The position numbers and the translations under genes were made by a program. Below, piece after piece: positions 1-8,716 of a DNA stretch of 64,000 nt. Origin of the DNA: Streptomyces sp. NBC_00704 (lineage in GTDB: Bacteria > Actinomycetota > Actinomycetes > Streptomycetales > Streptomycetaceae). Each line of letters opens with the position of its first letter. The first letter of the stretch is position 1. Below the pieces are notes generated by a model that saw nothing but the letters and a program-made list of their open reading frames with translations, was not told the origin of the DNA and ran no database searches. The stretch covers positions 3,654,501-3,718,500 of the forward strand of contig NZ_CP109000.1 of assembly GCF_036226605.1 (NCBI RefSeq). The letters run 5' to 3'.

Positions 1-80
1 GGTAACTGACACACCATGACCACGTCAAGGAGTACGACAGCGGCGGCCCCGGAACGGGGGCCGCGCGCGGGCGGCGTGAC

Positions 81-1112
81 TCAGCCGCGCCGCCGGAGCC
101 GGCGGACGCCGAAGAAGGCGGCGCACACCGCCAGGAGGGCGAGCGCCCCGGCCTTGACCCCGCCCGTCGCGGAGGATCCGCCGTCCTTGCCGGAGGCGCT
201 GGAACTCCCGCCGCCGGAGGAGGACTTGGCGCCGGACGAGGCGCCCTCGGGCGCGTCCTCGGCCACCACGGGGCTGTGGGAGCCCTCGCTGCCGTACAGG
301 AGCGTGCGGCCGTCGGACGAGTAGGTGACGGACTCGCCCTGCCGTTGCAGCGGCACGTCCAGCCGCCCCTGGCGTTCGATCTTCCCGCCGTTCCAGGCGT
401 AGGCGATGCCGCCGAAGTAGCCGCGGACGGCGAGCTGGGAGCCGTCCGGGGAGAAGGCGGCGTCGGTGGCCCACAGGTCGACGGCGGCGGTCGGGCGGAA
501 GACGTTGGCCCCGGAGGCGGAGAGCTTCGCCGGGCCCTCGTAGAGGTGCCCGCCGTCCTCCTTCTTGTCGATGATGTAGACGCGCCCGGTCCTGGGGTGC
601 ACGAGCAGCGACTCGGCGTCGCGCGGGCCGTCGGAGTACTTCACGACGTACTGCGTCGCCTTCACCGTCCGGTCGACGAGCTTCTTCGGCTCGGGCAGCC
701 GGTAGACCCACACGTACTTCCAGCCGCCGCCGAGGTTGTCGCCGATGTCGCCGACCCAGATCTGGTTGTCCGGGCCGATGGAGATCGCCTCGACGTCGCG
801 GGGCGTGCCGATCCCGGTGAGGGTGAGCCGGGCGACGGTCTTCCCCGTGGCGCTGTCGACGGCGTAGAGGTAGGGGCCGTCGTCGCTGTCGTTGTGGGTC
901 CAGTAGACGCCCGGGTGCTGCCGCGAGGCGGCCAGACCGCTGGACTCGGTGATGCGGGGGTCGTCGATGGTGAACCCCTTGTCGCCGTCGGCCGCGGACG
1001 CGGGGGACGCGGCGGGCCCCGCGAGCACGGCGAGGGCTCCGGCAAGGAGGGCCCCGGGCAGCAGGCCCGCGGACACGAGGGCTCCGGCTCGGACGGCGAA
1101 AGGTCGGCGCAT
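81..1112 (-). CDS. Secreted, membrane-anchored beta-propeller-like protein
   Basis: The 343-residue product has a long signal peptide ending near residue 40 (ASPASA then ADG). A repeat-rich extracellular region of about residues 48-280 has blades like those of WD40/TolB or esterase-like proteins (SPDGSQLAV, SSDGRTLLY). A Ser/Gly-rich linker at about 285-320 leads to a C-terminal hydrophobic helix and an Arg-rich tail, the usual arrangement for a wall-spanning anchored protein. There is no LPxTG. It is divergent from the SGNH hydrolase gene, with about 100 bp between them. The substrate or ligand is unknown; a surface sensing or binding role is inference. Bases 1-80 hold nothing I can support. 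Confidence 0.8.
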   Translation of the reverse strand: MRRPFAVRAGALVSAGLLPGALLAGALAVLAGPAASPASAADGDKGFTIDDPRITESSGLAASRQHPGVYWTHNDSDDGPYLYAVDSATGKTVARLTLTGIGTPRDVEAISIGPDNQIWVGDIGDNLGGGWKYVWVYRLPEPKKLVDRTVKATQYVVKYSDGPRDAESLLVHPRTGRVYIIDKKEDGGHLYEGPAKLSASGANVFRPTAAVDLWATDAAFSPDGSQLAVRGYFGGIAYAWNGGKIERQGRLDVPLQRQGESVTYSSDGRTLLYGSEGSHSPVVAEDAPEGASSGAKSSSGGGSSSASGKDGGSSATGGVKAGALALLAVCAAFFGVRRLRRRG

Positions 1113-1213
1113 GCCCCCAAGCCTGCCATCCCGCCCGGCGGTTCACCGGGCCGTGGCCGGTCTCACACGCCCCCGGCCGCGGTGATCGACTCCGGATCCC
1201 TCATCATGAGCGG

Positions 1214-1888
1214 ATGCTCAGGTTCATGCCCGTAGGCGACTCGATGACGATCGGCAGCTCGGGCGAGCACACCTGGCGCTACCGGCTGTGGCAGCACCTG
1301 TGCACCGCGTACGGCGGACCGTTCACGTTCGTCGGTCCCCGCGAGGCGCTCCACGACAAGGCGACGGACAGCCCCACGTCGTACGCCTACGCGGAACCCG
1401 GCTTCCCGCGCGGCCACCTGGCCGGCTGGGGCGAGGGCTGGGCGCACATGACCCCGCTGATCGGCGAGGCGGTCCGCGAGACGCGGGCGGACGTCCTGCT
1501 GGTCTCGCTCGGCCTGATCGACCTGGGCTTCTACACCAACGCCGAGCAGACGGCGGAGAACGCGCGGGCCTTCGTCGCCGAGGCCCGCGCGGCCAATCCC
1601 CGGATCGCCATGGTGTGGCTGCCGGTCATCCACAACATCCGGGCCGCGAACGACGCGCCCTTCGCCGCCCAGGTCGCCCGCTTCAACGAACTCCTCGCGA
1701 AGACGGCCGCCGACCTGGACGACGCGGCCTCCCCGATCCTGCTGGCCTCGGTCCCGCCCACCTGGGACATCGACACCGACACCTACGACGGCACCCACCC
1801 CAACGCGAGCGGCGAACACCAGCTGGCGTCGGCCTTCGCGGAGGCGATGTACCAGGGGTGGGAACTGGGCGGGGAGTACGCGGTCTGA
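1214..1888 (+). CDS. SGNH/GDSL-type hydrolase
   Basis: A 224-residue single-domain esterase of the SGNH superfamily. Block I is GDSMTIG with the nucleophile Ser10. Block V is DGTHPNASG with Asp192 and His195 of the catalytic triad, which is the usual DxxH spacing. No signal peptide is visible because the protein starts directly with the first strand (MLRFMPVGDS), so it is probably cytoplasmic. The ATG at 1214 is the only start that keeps the whole first block. The family hydrolyses ester or acetyl groups on lipids, glycans or antibiotics; the substrate here cannot be read from the sequence. Confidence 0.88.
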   Translation: MLRFMPVGDSMTIGSSGEHTWRYRLWQHLCTAYGGPFTFVGPREALHDKATDSPTSYAYAEPGFPRGHLAGWGEGWAHMTPLIGEAVRETRADVLLVSLGLIDLGFYTNAEQTAENARAFVAEARAANPRIAMVWLPVIHNIRAANDAPFAAQVARFNELLAKTAADLDDAASPILLASVPPTWDIDTDTYDGTHPNASGEHQLASAFAEAMYQGWELGGEYAV

Positions 1889-2005
1889 GGGGCGCTCGCC
1901 GCACGTGTCCCCAACATATGCGCAACGCCCCGCGTCCCGTCGCCGTCCGTATCGTTGTACCGCGCGGCGGCGCTCGAGCGGGCGCGGCCGGGGAGGAGCG
2001 CCAAG

Positions 2006-2593
2006 ATGACCGTCCTCGAAGACAGGATCACGATGGCCGAGAGCGACAACACGATCACGCTCGACGAGATGTTCGAGCGGCTCGAGACGATGCCCGTCCC
2101 CGAGGGATACAAGGTCGAGATCGTCGAGGGGACCGTTTTCATGTCGCCGCAGCGGGACACCCACTGGCAGATCATCGCGGACATTTACGAGCAGCTGCGA
2201 ACCAGGTATCCGCGCAAGCGCGTGAAGTCCGACGTGCGCATCGACTACCCGGGGCATCTGAACGGCTTCGCCACCGACGTGACGGTGATGACCGAGAGCG
2301 CCGCCAAGTCGGACGACGGCCGCTGGAGCCACGAGGACGTCGAGTTCGTCGCCGAGGTGATCTCCAAGGGCACCGCCGCCAACGACTACGGCCCCAAGAT
2401 GACCGCCTACGCCACCGCCGAGGTACCGGTCTACCTGATCGCCGATCCCCACCAGCGCCGGTGCCACATCTACACCCAGCCCAAGAACGGCGAGTACGTC
2501 ACCGAGACGAAGATCGACTTCGGCGACGACGTCGACCTCACCGGCACCGTCGTCGGCCTCATCCTCAAGACCGACGAGTTCCCCCGCGACTGA
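2006..2593 (+). CDS. Uma2 family (DUF820) PD-(D/E)XK nuclease-fold protein
   Basis: A 195-residue protein of the Uma2 family, greatly expanded in Streptomyces. It shows the restriction-endonuclease fold core: the Asp in FATDVTVM, the VAEVIS strand with Glu, and PKMTAYATAEVPVYLIAD with Lys. I chose ATG 2006 because GGGAGGAG lies just upstream; an in-frame ATG at 1955 would add a poorly supported 17-residue extension. The biological role of these paralogues is not established. A second member begins at the right edge of the window. Solo Uma2 genes are common and need not signal recent transfer. Confidence 0.85.
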   Translation: MTVLEDRITMAESDNTITLDEMFERLETMPVPEGYKVEIVEGTVFMSPQRDTHWQIIADIYEQLRTRYPRKRVKSDVRIDYPGHLNGFATDVTVMTESAAKSDDGRWSHEDVEFVAEVISKGTAANDYGPKMTAYATAEVPVYLIADPHQRRCHIYTQPKNGEYVTETKIDFGDDVDLTGTVVGLILKTDEFPRD

Positions 2594-2693
2594 CCCGTCC
2601 GCCCGCCTGCGGATCCCTTCGCGTGACCGGGCCACGGCCTCGCCCGCCCGCCCCCTTGCGTCGAGCGCACTCCAAGTCGTTGGCTTGTGCTCC

Positions 2694-3686
2694 ATGAAGT
2701 ACACGCAGCTCGGACGTACCGGACTCAAGGTCAGCCGCCTCGTCCTCGGCACCATGAACTTCGGCCCGCAGACCGACGAGAACGACAGCCACGCGATCAT
2801 GGACGCGGCGCTCGGTGCGGGCATCAACTTCTTCGACACCGCGAACGTGTACGGCCAGGGCGAGAACAAGGGCCGTACCGAGAAGATCATCGGCAGCTGG
2901 TTCGCCAAGGGCGGCGGGCGGCGCGACAAGGTGGTCCTCGCCACCAAGGTGTACGGCAACATGGCCGCCGACGGCGACGCCTGGCCCAACCACGACAGGC
3001 TCTCCGCGCTGAACATCCGGCGGGCCGTCGACGCCAGCCTGAAGCGGCTCGGCACCGACCACATCGACGTGTACCAGTTCCACCACATCGACCGCGCCAC
3101 TCCCTTCGAGGAGATCTGGCAGGCCGTCGACGTGCTGGTCCAGCAGGGCAAGATCCTCTACGCCGGGTCGTCCAACTTCCCCGGCTACAAGATCGCCCAG
3201 GCCAACGAGACCGCCGCCCGCCGCGGCGGCACCATCGGCCTCGTCAGCGAGCAGTGCCTGTACAACCTGGCCGAGCGGCGCGCCGAGATGGAGGTCGTCC
3301 CGGCCGCGCAGGAGTACGGCCTCGGGGTCATCCCCTGGTCGCCGCTGCACGGCGGGCTGCTGGGCGGCGTGCTCAAGAAGCAGGCCGAGAGCGGCCGCCG
3401 CGCCGACGGGCGGGCCGCCGCCGCCCTCGCCGACCCCGCGACCCGCGGGCGGATCCAGGCCTACGAGGACCTCCTCGACAAGCACGGGGTCGAGCCCGGC
3501 GAAGCGGCCCTGGCCTGGCTGCTCGCCCGGCCCGGCGTGACCGGCCCCATCGTCGGCCCGCGCACGGCAGGGCAACTCGACTCGGCGCTGCGCGCGGTCG
3601 AGCTGGAGCCGGGCGAGGAACTGCTCTCCGGCCTGGACGAGATCTTCCCCGGCCCGGGCCCGTCCCCGGAGGCCTTCGCCTGGTGA
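2694..3686 (+). CDS. Aldo/keto reductase
   Basis: A 330-residue NADPH-dependent aldo/keto reductase with a complete TIM barrel. The catalytic tetrad is visible as Asp48 (FFDTANVYG), Tyr53, Lys85 (ATKVYG) and His130 (YQFHHID). The C-terminal LLARPGVTGPIVGPRT segment is the usual cofactor-phosphate-binding region. I chose ATG 2694 (MKYTQLGRTG), which matches the conserved N-terminal barrel plug; the upstream TTG adds only three residues. It stands alone and the carbonyl substrate is unknown. Confidence 0.9.
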   Translation: MKYTQLGRTGLKVSRLVLGTMNFGPQTDENDSHAIMDAALGAGINFFDTANVYGQGENKGRTEKIIGSWFAKGGGRRDKVVLATKVYGNMAADGDAWPNHDRLSALNIRRAVDASLKRLGTDHIDVYQFHHIDRATPFEEIWQAVDVLVQQGKILYAGSSNFPGYKIAQANETAARRGGTIGLVSEQCLYNLAERRAEMEVVPAAQEYGLGVIPWSPLHGGLLGGVLKKQAESGRRADGRAAAALADPATRGRIQAYEDLLDKHGVEPGEAALAWLLARPGVTGPIVGPRTAGQLDSALRAVELEPGEELLSGLDEIFPGPGPSPEAFAW

Positions 3687-3759
3687 CGCCGGGCCCTGGG
3701 CGCCCTGAGAGCAGGGGGTGGCCGGGGGGCGGTGTGACGGGGCGGTCGGGCGGTCGGTG

Positions 3760-3849
3760 CTATCTGCCGACCGCCGCCGTCACCGCCACCACCACGAACA
3801 TCAGCACAAGGGCACCGGCCATGATCCGGTTGCGGGTCTTCGGGTCCAC
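3760..3849 (-). CDS. Small 29-residue single-pass membrane peptide
   Basis: A GTG-initiated ORF reads VDPKTRNRIMAGALVLMFVV and continues VAVTAAVGR before TAG. It has a basic cytoplasmic start and one strongly hydrophobic helix. It begins 9 nt after the stop of the thpR gene on the same strand, so it is likely co-transcribed and perhaps translationally coupled; no strong SD is visible. It is too short for normal gene callers. The overlapping ATG frame encodes a Gly/Arg-rich nonsense protein. The function is unknown. Codon third positions in this frame look like those of a real Streptomyces gene, and I recall very similar peptides in the genus, but this is unverified. Confidence 0.6.
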   Translation of the reverse strand: MDPKTRNRIMAGALVLMFVVVAVTAAVGR

Positions 3850-3858
3850 GCATCGAGA

Positions 3859-4431
3859 CTAACCGGCCCCGCCGAGCGCCCAGCGCCCGACCGGCTCGTA
3901 ACGGGGCTGCTCGCCCGGCACCCCGGACGCCGGCAGGCGGCTGCGCACCAGCACCAGCTCCCCCACCGTCCAGGTGCGGCCCTCGTAGGCCTCCAGCGCC
4001 TCGACGCAACGCCCCACGTCCACGGCGTCCCGGCTGCGGGCCAGCGTCAGGTGCGCCCTGTAGCGGCGGTGCCCGCCCATCTCCACGCCCGCCCTGCGGC
4101 CCGCCGCCTCCGCCCGGTCGGCCAGCAGCCGCAGCGCCGGGACGTCGCCGGCCGCCCCCGCCCACAGCGCCCGCCCGTGTCCGAACTGCCCGCCGCCGCG
4201 CACCGCCAGCGGGAAGGGGGCGCCTCGGTGCGCGGCCCGCTCCAGGCGCGCCGACAGCTCCGGGAGGAGGGCGTCGTCGACCTCGCCGTAGAAGGCGAGT
4301 GTGAAGTGCCAGCCGGACCGATCCGTCCAGCGCAGCGCGTCCGCGCCCGGCAGTGCGCGCAACCCGGCTGCCGCCGCGTCGAGTTCGTCGACGATGTCGT
4401 CCGGGGGGAGCACGGCCGCGAAGAGTCTCAT
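3859..4431 (-). CDS. thpR: RNA 2',3'-cyclic phosphodiesterase (LigT/2H family)
   Basis: A 190-residue 2H phosphoesterase. The two signature HxT motifs are HFTLAF (His42) and HLTLAR (His127), about 85 residues apart as in bacterial ThpR/LigT. The family hydrolyses 2',3'-cyclic phosphate RNA ends to 2'-phosphates. I chose ATG 4431 (MRLFAAVLPPDD), the typical family N-terminus; a start further upstream would add 18 poorly conserved residues. The small membrane peptide follows it, and a repeat-rich gap lies upstream. Confidence 0.88.
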   Translation of the reverse strand: MRLFAAVLPPDDIVDELDAAAAGLRALPGADALRWTDRSGWHFTLAFYGEVDDALLPELSARLERAAHRGAPFPLAVRGGGQFGHGRALWAGAAGDVPALRLLADRAEAAGRRAGVEMGGHRRYRAHLTLARSRDAVDVGRCVEALEAYEGRTWTVGELVLVRSRLPASGVPGEQPRYEPVGRWALGGAG

Positions 4432-4464
4432 GTCCCCGATTGTCCCGGCCGGGGACGACCGCGC

Positions 4465-4605
4465 GCCCGCCGTGGCGGAGGTCATGCGGTGGCAGGAGGC
4501 ATGCGGTGACAGAGGTCATGCGGTGACGGACGCCATACCGGTGACGACGCCATACCGGTGACGGATGCCATGCCGGTGACGGATGTCATGCGGTGCGCGG
4601 GTCTG
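4465..4605. repeat. Degenerate 18-bp tandem repeat
   Basis: Units close to CATGCGGTGACGGATGCC recur with drift (GTCATGCGGTGAC, GCCATACCGGTGAC, GCCATGCCGGTGAC) about seven times directly upstream of thpR. The stretch is not protein-coding in any convincing frame. It adjoins the 35-bp array that begins at 4629. Confidence 0.6.
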
Positions 4606-4628
4606 CGGACGGGTGGGGCCCGGAGGGC

Positions 4629-4790
4629 CGCACGGGCCCTGTGCCGGAGAAGCCGGGCGCGACCGCACGGGCCCTGTGCCGGAGAAGCCGGGCGCGACCG
4701 CACGGGCCCTGTGCCGGAGAAGCCGGGCGCGACCGCACGGGCCCTGTGCCGGAGAAGCCGGGCGCGACCGCACGGGCCCTGTGCCGAAGG
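4629..4790. repeat. 35-bp tandem repeat, four perfect copies plus a partial
   Basis: A 35-bp unit starting CGCACGGGCCCTGTGCCGGA and ending AGCCGGGCGCGAC is repeated exactly at 4629, 4664, 4699 and 4734, then decays after about 19 bases of a fifth copy. There are no spacers, so it is not a CRISPR array. Perfect identity suggests recent slippage or unequal crossing-over. The whole 4432-4859 gap holds only this array, the 18-bp repeat and a terminator. Confidence 0.9.
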
Positions 4791-4805
4791 GGGCCGCCGG
4801 ACACG

Positions 4806-4850
4806 CCACCGGCCCGGAGGGTGCCGTGGGGGCGTCCTCCGGGCCGGTGG
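4806..4850 (-). terminator. Strong hairpin terminator downstream of the MFS gene
   Basis: A perfect 15-bp inverted repeat (CCACCGGCCCGGAGG and its complement at 4836-4850) with a 15-nt loop lies about 10 bp beyond the stop of the MFS transporter gene. As is usual in Streptomyces there is no U-tract. It probably ends the marR-MFS transcript. Confidence 0.75.
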
Positions 4851-4859
4851 TGTGGCCGG

Positions 4860-6218
4860 TCAGGCCACGGTGGCCAGCTCCCGTTCCTCGCGCGGCACGA
4901 ACCGCACGCGCGGGTGGCCGTGGTGCCAGCCCACCGCCAGCCGCAGGTTGCCCATCCGGGCCAGGACCAGGCCGACGGTGACGGCTGCCGCGGCCGAGAC
5001 CGCGCCGCCCGCCGCCATGCCCGCCCGCACGCCGTACGCGTCGGTGACCCAGCCGGCGATCGGCGCGCCGATCGGGGCCCCGCCCATGAACACCATCATG
5101 TAGAGGGCCATCACCCGGCCCCGCATGGCCGGGTCGGTGCCCAACTGGACACTGCTGTTGGCGGTGACGTTGACCGTCATGCCGAACATCCCGATCGGGG
5201 CCATGAGCAGGGCGAACAGCCACAGCGAGGGGGCCGCGGAGGCGACGATCTCCATCGTGCCGAAGGCCACCGCACCCGCGACCAGCACCCGCATCCGGGC
5301 CGTGCCGCGCCGGGCGGCGAGCAGGGCGCCCGCCAGCGAGCCCACGGCCATCAGCGTGTTGAAGAGGCTGTAGGAGCCGGCTCCCGCGTGGAAGACGTCG
5401 TCGGCGAAGGCCGAGAGGTAGACGGGGAAGTTGAACCCGAAGGTGCTGACGAACCCGACGAGGACGATGGTCCAGATCAGGTCGGGGCGGCCGGCGACGT
5501 ACTGGAGGCCCTCCCGCAGCTGCCCCCTGCCGCGCGGGGCCCGCTCGACGGCGTGCAGCTCGCGCGAGCGCATCAGCAGCAGCCCGGCGAGGGGCGCCAC
5601 GAAGGACAGTCCGTTGAAGAGGAACGCCCAGCCGGTTCCGACGCCGGTGATCATCACGCCGGCCACGGCGGGGCCGATCAGCCGGGCCGACTGGAAGTTC
5701 GCCGAGTTGAGGCTGACCGCGTTCTGCAGCTGGTCGGGGCCGACCATCTCGGAGACGAACGCCTGCCGGGCCGGGTTGTCCAGCACGGTCGCGAGGCCGA
5801 CGGCGAAGGCGGCGACGTAGACGTGCCAGACCTGGACGTGGCCGGAGAGGCTGAGGACGGCGAGGGCGATGCCGGTGAGGGCCATCGCGGACTGGGTGAA
5901 CAGCAGCGTGCGGCGCTTGGGCAGGCGGTCGACGAGGACGCCGCCGTAGAGGCCGAAGAGCAGCATCGGCAGGAACTGCAGGGCGGTCGTGACGCCGACG
6001 GCGGTGGCGGAGCCGGTGAGGCTGAGCACCAGCCAGTCCTGCGCGATGCGCTGCATCCAGGTGCCGATGTTCGAGACGACCTGGCCCAGGAAGAACAGGC
6101 GGTAGTTCCTGACCCGCAGGGAGGCGAACATCGTCGGCCTGCGGGCGGGTGGGGGGACGGACGGGGTGTCGTGGGTGGCCGGTGCGGGTGCGGAGTCTGC
6201 TCCGGGTCCCGTACTCAA
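4860..6218 (-). CDS. MFS efflux transporter (EntS/MFS_3-like)
   Basis: A 452-residue major facilitator with about 12 membrane segments. After a 29-residue Pro/Ala-rich cytoplasmic tail it opens with MFASLRVRNYRLFFLGQ, followed by NIGTWMQRIAQDWLVL, typical of the MFS_3/DHA3 drug or siderophore exporters. The start is TTG (6218), backed by a good SD (GAGGAGG) 9 nt upstream. The marR stop is 24 nt upstream, so the two form an operon in which the MarR protein most likely controls this pump. The substrate is unknown. Confidence 0.87.
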   Translation of the reverse strand: MSTGPGADSAPAPATHDTPSVPPPARRPTMFASLRVRNYRLFFLGQVVSNIGTWMQRIAQDWLVLSLTGSATAVGVTTALQFLPMLLFGLYGGVLVDRLPKRRTLLFTQSAMALTGIALAVLSLSGHVQVWHVYVAAFAVGLATVLDNPARQAFVSEMVGPDQLQNAVSLNSANFQSARLIGPAVAGVMITGVGTGWAFLFNGLSFVAPLAGLLLMRSRELHAVERAPRGRGQLREGLQYVAGRPDLIWTIVLVGFVSTFGFNFPVYLSAFADDVFHAGAGSYSLFNTLMAVGSLAGALLAARRGTARMRVLVAGAVAFGTMEIVASAAPSLWLFALLMAPIGMFGMTVNVTANSSVQLGTDPAMRGRVMALYMMVFMGGAPIGAPIAGWVTDAYGVRAGMAAGGAVSAAAAVTVGLVLARMGNLRLAVGWHHGHPRVRFVPREERELATVA

Positions 6219-6242
6219 CAGGTTCGCCTCCTCGGGGACGGT

Positions 6243-6680
6243 CTACAGGTGTGCGAGCTTCTCCAGCACGGGGGCGGCGGCGCGCAGTTTCGCCCACTCG
6301 TCCTCGTCGAGGCCGTCGACCAGGGTCGCCAGGAAGGCGTTCCGCTTGGCGCGGCTCTCCGCGAGCATGGTCTCGGCCTGCTCGGTCTTGGTGACGACCT
6401 TCTGGCGGCGGTCCTCGGGGTGCGGCTCCAGCCGGACCAGACCCTTGGCCTCCAGCAGCGCCACGATGCGCGTCATCGACGGGGGCTGCACGTGCTCCTT
6501 GCGGGCCAGTTCGCCGGGCGTGGCGCTGCCGCAGAGGGAGAGGGTGCCGAGCACCGACATCTCGGTCGGGCTCAGCGACTCGTCGACCCGCTGGTGCTTG
6601 AGCCGGCGGGACAGCCGCATCACGGCGGAGCGGAGGGAGTTCACGGCGGCTACGTCGTCGCCATGGGAGAGGTCAGGCAT
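6243..6680 (-). CDS. MarR family transcriptional regulator
   Basis: A 145-residue winged-helix protein. The MarR core includes SPTEMSVLGTLSLCG, TPGELARKEHVQPPSMTRIVALLEAKGLV (recognition helix) and a basic wing, LEPHPEDRRQKVV. I chose ATG 6680 (MPDLSHGDD); the longer open frame upstream runs through the promoter. It is first in an operon with the MFS exporter, the classic arrangement of a ligand-released repressor and efflux pump. The probable operator is the GTAA-N4-TTAC dyad just upstream. Confidence 0.88.
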   Translation of the reverse strand: MPDLSHGDDVAAVNSLRSAVMRLSRRLKHQRVDESLSPTEMSVLGTLSLCGSATPGELARKEHVQPPSMTRIVALLEAKGLVRLEPHPEDRRQKVVTKTEQAETMLAESRAKRNAFLATLVDGLDEDEWAKLRAAAPVLEKLAHL

Positions 6681-6689
6681 CTCTTTAGG

Positions 6690-6701
6690 GTAACTCATTA
6701 C
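6690..6701. promoter_or_regulatory. Possible MarR operator dyad
   Basis: GTAACTCATTAC is an inverted repeat (GTAA-N4-TTAC) about 10 nt upstream of the marR start. It lies inside a locally AT-richer segment bounded by TTAG and CTAA. Autoregulatory MarR sites usually sit here; assignment is by position only. Confidence 0.35.
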
Positions 6702-6831
6702 TCTGGCTAAACAAGCCGGGGCACGGCGGGATTCCCGTGACGCTGGACACGGAAACCCCGCCATCACTCGAACGGGTGAGTCGGCAGCGGAAAGTGACCG
6801 CGGTGCGCTACATGCCCGCGACCCTCGTCTC

Positions 6832-7014
6832 ATGGGGACCAGTGTGCTCAGCCTGCGGATAGACGGGGAGCTGCTCGAACGGCTCCGGCAGCATGCCGCC
6901 AAACGGGGGATGAGCGTCCAGGACTATGTCGTCCAGACGCTCATCCGTGACGACTTCGACGAGCGCTTCAAGACCGCGGTCGACGAGACGGGGAAGTTCT
7001 ACGGGGCCACCTGA
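6832..7014 (+). CDS. Ribbon-helix-helix (CopG/Arc-like) small DNA-binding protein
   Basis: A 60-residue protein. SVLSLRIDGELLERLRQHAA is the beta-strand and first helix of an RHH fold, and GMSVQDYVVQTLIRDDF the second helix. Its size and sequence fit CopG-type regulators. No toxin partner is adjacent: the following 130 bp carry only GGGGACC-type repeats and then the convergent permease. The targets are unknown. Confidence 0.75.
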   Translation: MGTSVLSLRIDGELLERLRQHAAKRGMSVQDYVVQTLIRDDFDERFKTAVDETGKFYGAT

Positions 7015-7064
7015 GGCCGCCCCCGGCCCGTCCGCCGCTCGCGCGACGGCAACGGACCAGGGAC

Positions 7065-7138
7065 GGAGACCGGGGACCAGAGGCCGGCCACCGGGAGTCG
7101 GGGACCGGGGACCGGGGACCGGAGACCGGGACTCAGGG
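7065..7138. repeat. Short GACCGGG-type imperfect tandem repeat
   Basis: Units of about seven bases (GGGGACC, GGAGACC) recur some eight times between the RHH gene and the end of the NCS2 permease gene. It is simple low-complexity DNA with no coding or stem-loop signal that I can support. Confidence 0.55.
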
Positions 7139-7146
7139 GGCGGGGC

Positions 7147-8598
7147 TCAGGTCAGGCCGAGGGCCGGCATCAGGTAGTAGAAGACGAAGACGGCGGCGAC
7201 GACGTACATCGGCGCCGGCACCTCCCGGCCGCGGCCGGCCACCAGACGCAGCAGGACGAAGGCGATGAAGCCCATCCCGATGCCGTTGGTGATCGAGTAG
7301 GTGAACGGCATCATCACCATGGTGATGAAGGCCGGGATGGCGATGGTGTGGTCGGCCCAGTCGATCTCCTTGACCGAGCCGGACAGGATCAGGAAGCCCA
7401 CCGCGAGCAGTGCGGGGGTGGCGGCCTGGGACGGGACCATCGTGGCCACGGGGGTCAGGAACAGCGCGACGGCGAACAGCGCGCCGGTGACGAGGTTCGC
7501 GAACCCGGTGCGGGCGCCCTCGCCGACGCCGGCCGTGGACTCCACGAACGCGGTGGTGGCGGAGGACGAGCTGGCGCCGCCGGCGGCGACCGCGAGGCCG
7601 TCGACGAAGAGGACCTTGTTGATGCCGGGCATCTCGCCCTGGGCGTTGGTCAGCTTGGCCTCGTCGCTGACGCCCATGATCGTGCCCATCGCGTCGAAGA
7701 AGCACGACAGCAGGACGGTGAAGACGAACAGGACGCCGGTCAGCACGCCCACCTTGCCGAAGCCGCCGAACAGGCTGACCTCGCCGATCAGCCCGAAGTC
7801 GGGGGTGGCGACGGGGTTGCCGGGCCACTCGGGAGTGGTCAGACCCCAGGAGGGCACGGTCGCGACCGCGTTGATGACCAGCGCGAGGACGGTCATCGCG
7901 ACGATCGAGATCAGGATCGCGCCGGGCACCTTGCGGGTGATGAGGGCCAGCGTGAGCAGCGCGCCCAGGACGAAGACGAGGACCGGCCAGCCGTTCAGGT
8001 GACCGTCGGCGCCGAGCTGGAGCGGGACGGTGGTGTGGGCGGCGTCGGGGATGCGGCTGACGAAGCCGGAGTCGACGAGCCCGATCAGCATGATGAACAG
8101 GCCGATGCCGATGCTGATCGCCTTGCGCAGCCCGAAGGGCACCGCGTTCATCACGCGCTCACGCAGACCGGTCGCGACCAGGAGCATGACCACCAGACCG
8201 GCGAGCACCACCATGCCCATGGCGTCCGGCCAGGACATCCGGGGCGCGAGCTGGAGCGCGACCACGGAGTTCACGCCCAGGCCGGCGGCCAGCGCGATGG
8301 GCACGTTGCCGATGACGCCCATGAGGAGGGTGGTGAAGGCCGCCGTCACACACGTCGCGGTGACCAGCTGGCCGGAGTCCAGGTGATGGCCGTACATGTC
8401 CTCGGCGCTGCTGAGGATGATCGGGTTCAGCACGATGATGTACGCCATCGCGAAGAACGTGGCGAAACCGCCGCGAACCTCCCTGGACAGCGTGCTGCCC
8501 CGCTCGGAGATCTTGAAGTAGCGATCGAGGGGGCCGTGGGCGGACCTGGCTCCCGGCTCGTCAGAGGGGGGAATCTTGGCGGGGGCCGAGGTGGGCAT
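7147..8598 (-). CDS. NCS2 family purine permease (AzgA-like)
   Basis: A 483-residue nucleobase:cation symporter. It begins with the AzgA/GhxP-type start LDRYFKISERGSTLSREVRG, then GFATFFAMAYIIVLNP and about 13 membrane segments. The SSSATTAFVESTAGVGEGAR loop is the conserved NCS2 half-helix binding region. It likely imports adenine, guanine or hypoxanthine with protons. The SD TAGGAAC precedes ATG 8598. It is divergent from the DUF2530 gene across a 118-bp promoter region. Confidence 0.9.
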   Translation of the reverse strand: MPTSAPAKIPPSDEPGARSAHGPLDRYFKISERGSTLSREVRGGFATFFAMAYIIVLNPIILSSAEDMYGHHLDSGQLVTATCVTAAFTTLLMGVIGNVPIALAAGLGVNSVVALQLAPRMSWPDAMGMVVLAGLVVMLLVATGLRERVMNAVPFGLRKAISIGIGLFIMLIGLVDSGFVSRIPDAAHTTVPLQLGADGHLNGWPVLVFVLGALLTLALITRKVPGAILISIVAMTVLALVINAVATVPSWGLTTPEWPGNPVATPDFGLIGEVSLFGGFGKVGVLTGVLFVFTVLLSCFFDAMGTIMGVSDEAKLTNAQGEMPGINKVLFVDGLAVAAGGASSSSATTAFVESTAGVGEGARTGFANLVTGALFAVALFLTPVATMVPSQAATPALLAVGFLILSGSVKEIDWADHTIAIPAFITMVMMPFTYSITNGIGMGFIAFVLLRLVAGRGREVPAPMYVVAAVFVFYYLMPALGLT

Positions 8599-8716
8599 GT
8601 TTTTGTCGGTTCCTACGAAGAGAAGTGGTCAGCGGCAAACTGTTTCAGTATGAACATATGACGCCGGGATCGGCCATCTCCGCGCGTAGACGTGACCACC
8701 TCGTAAGCTGTCCCCC

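Noticed and set aside
4629..4790. CRISPR array
   Set aside because: The 35-bp units are directly adjacent with no spacers, and no cas genes are present. The arrays at 9055, 19065 and 60411 fail for the same reason.
4593..6710. 705-codon plus-strand ORF opposite the MFS and marR genes
   Set aside because: It begins within the 35-bp repeats and is antisense to two genes with clear family motifs.
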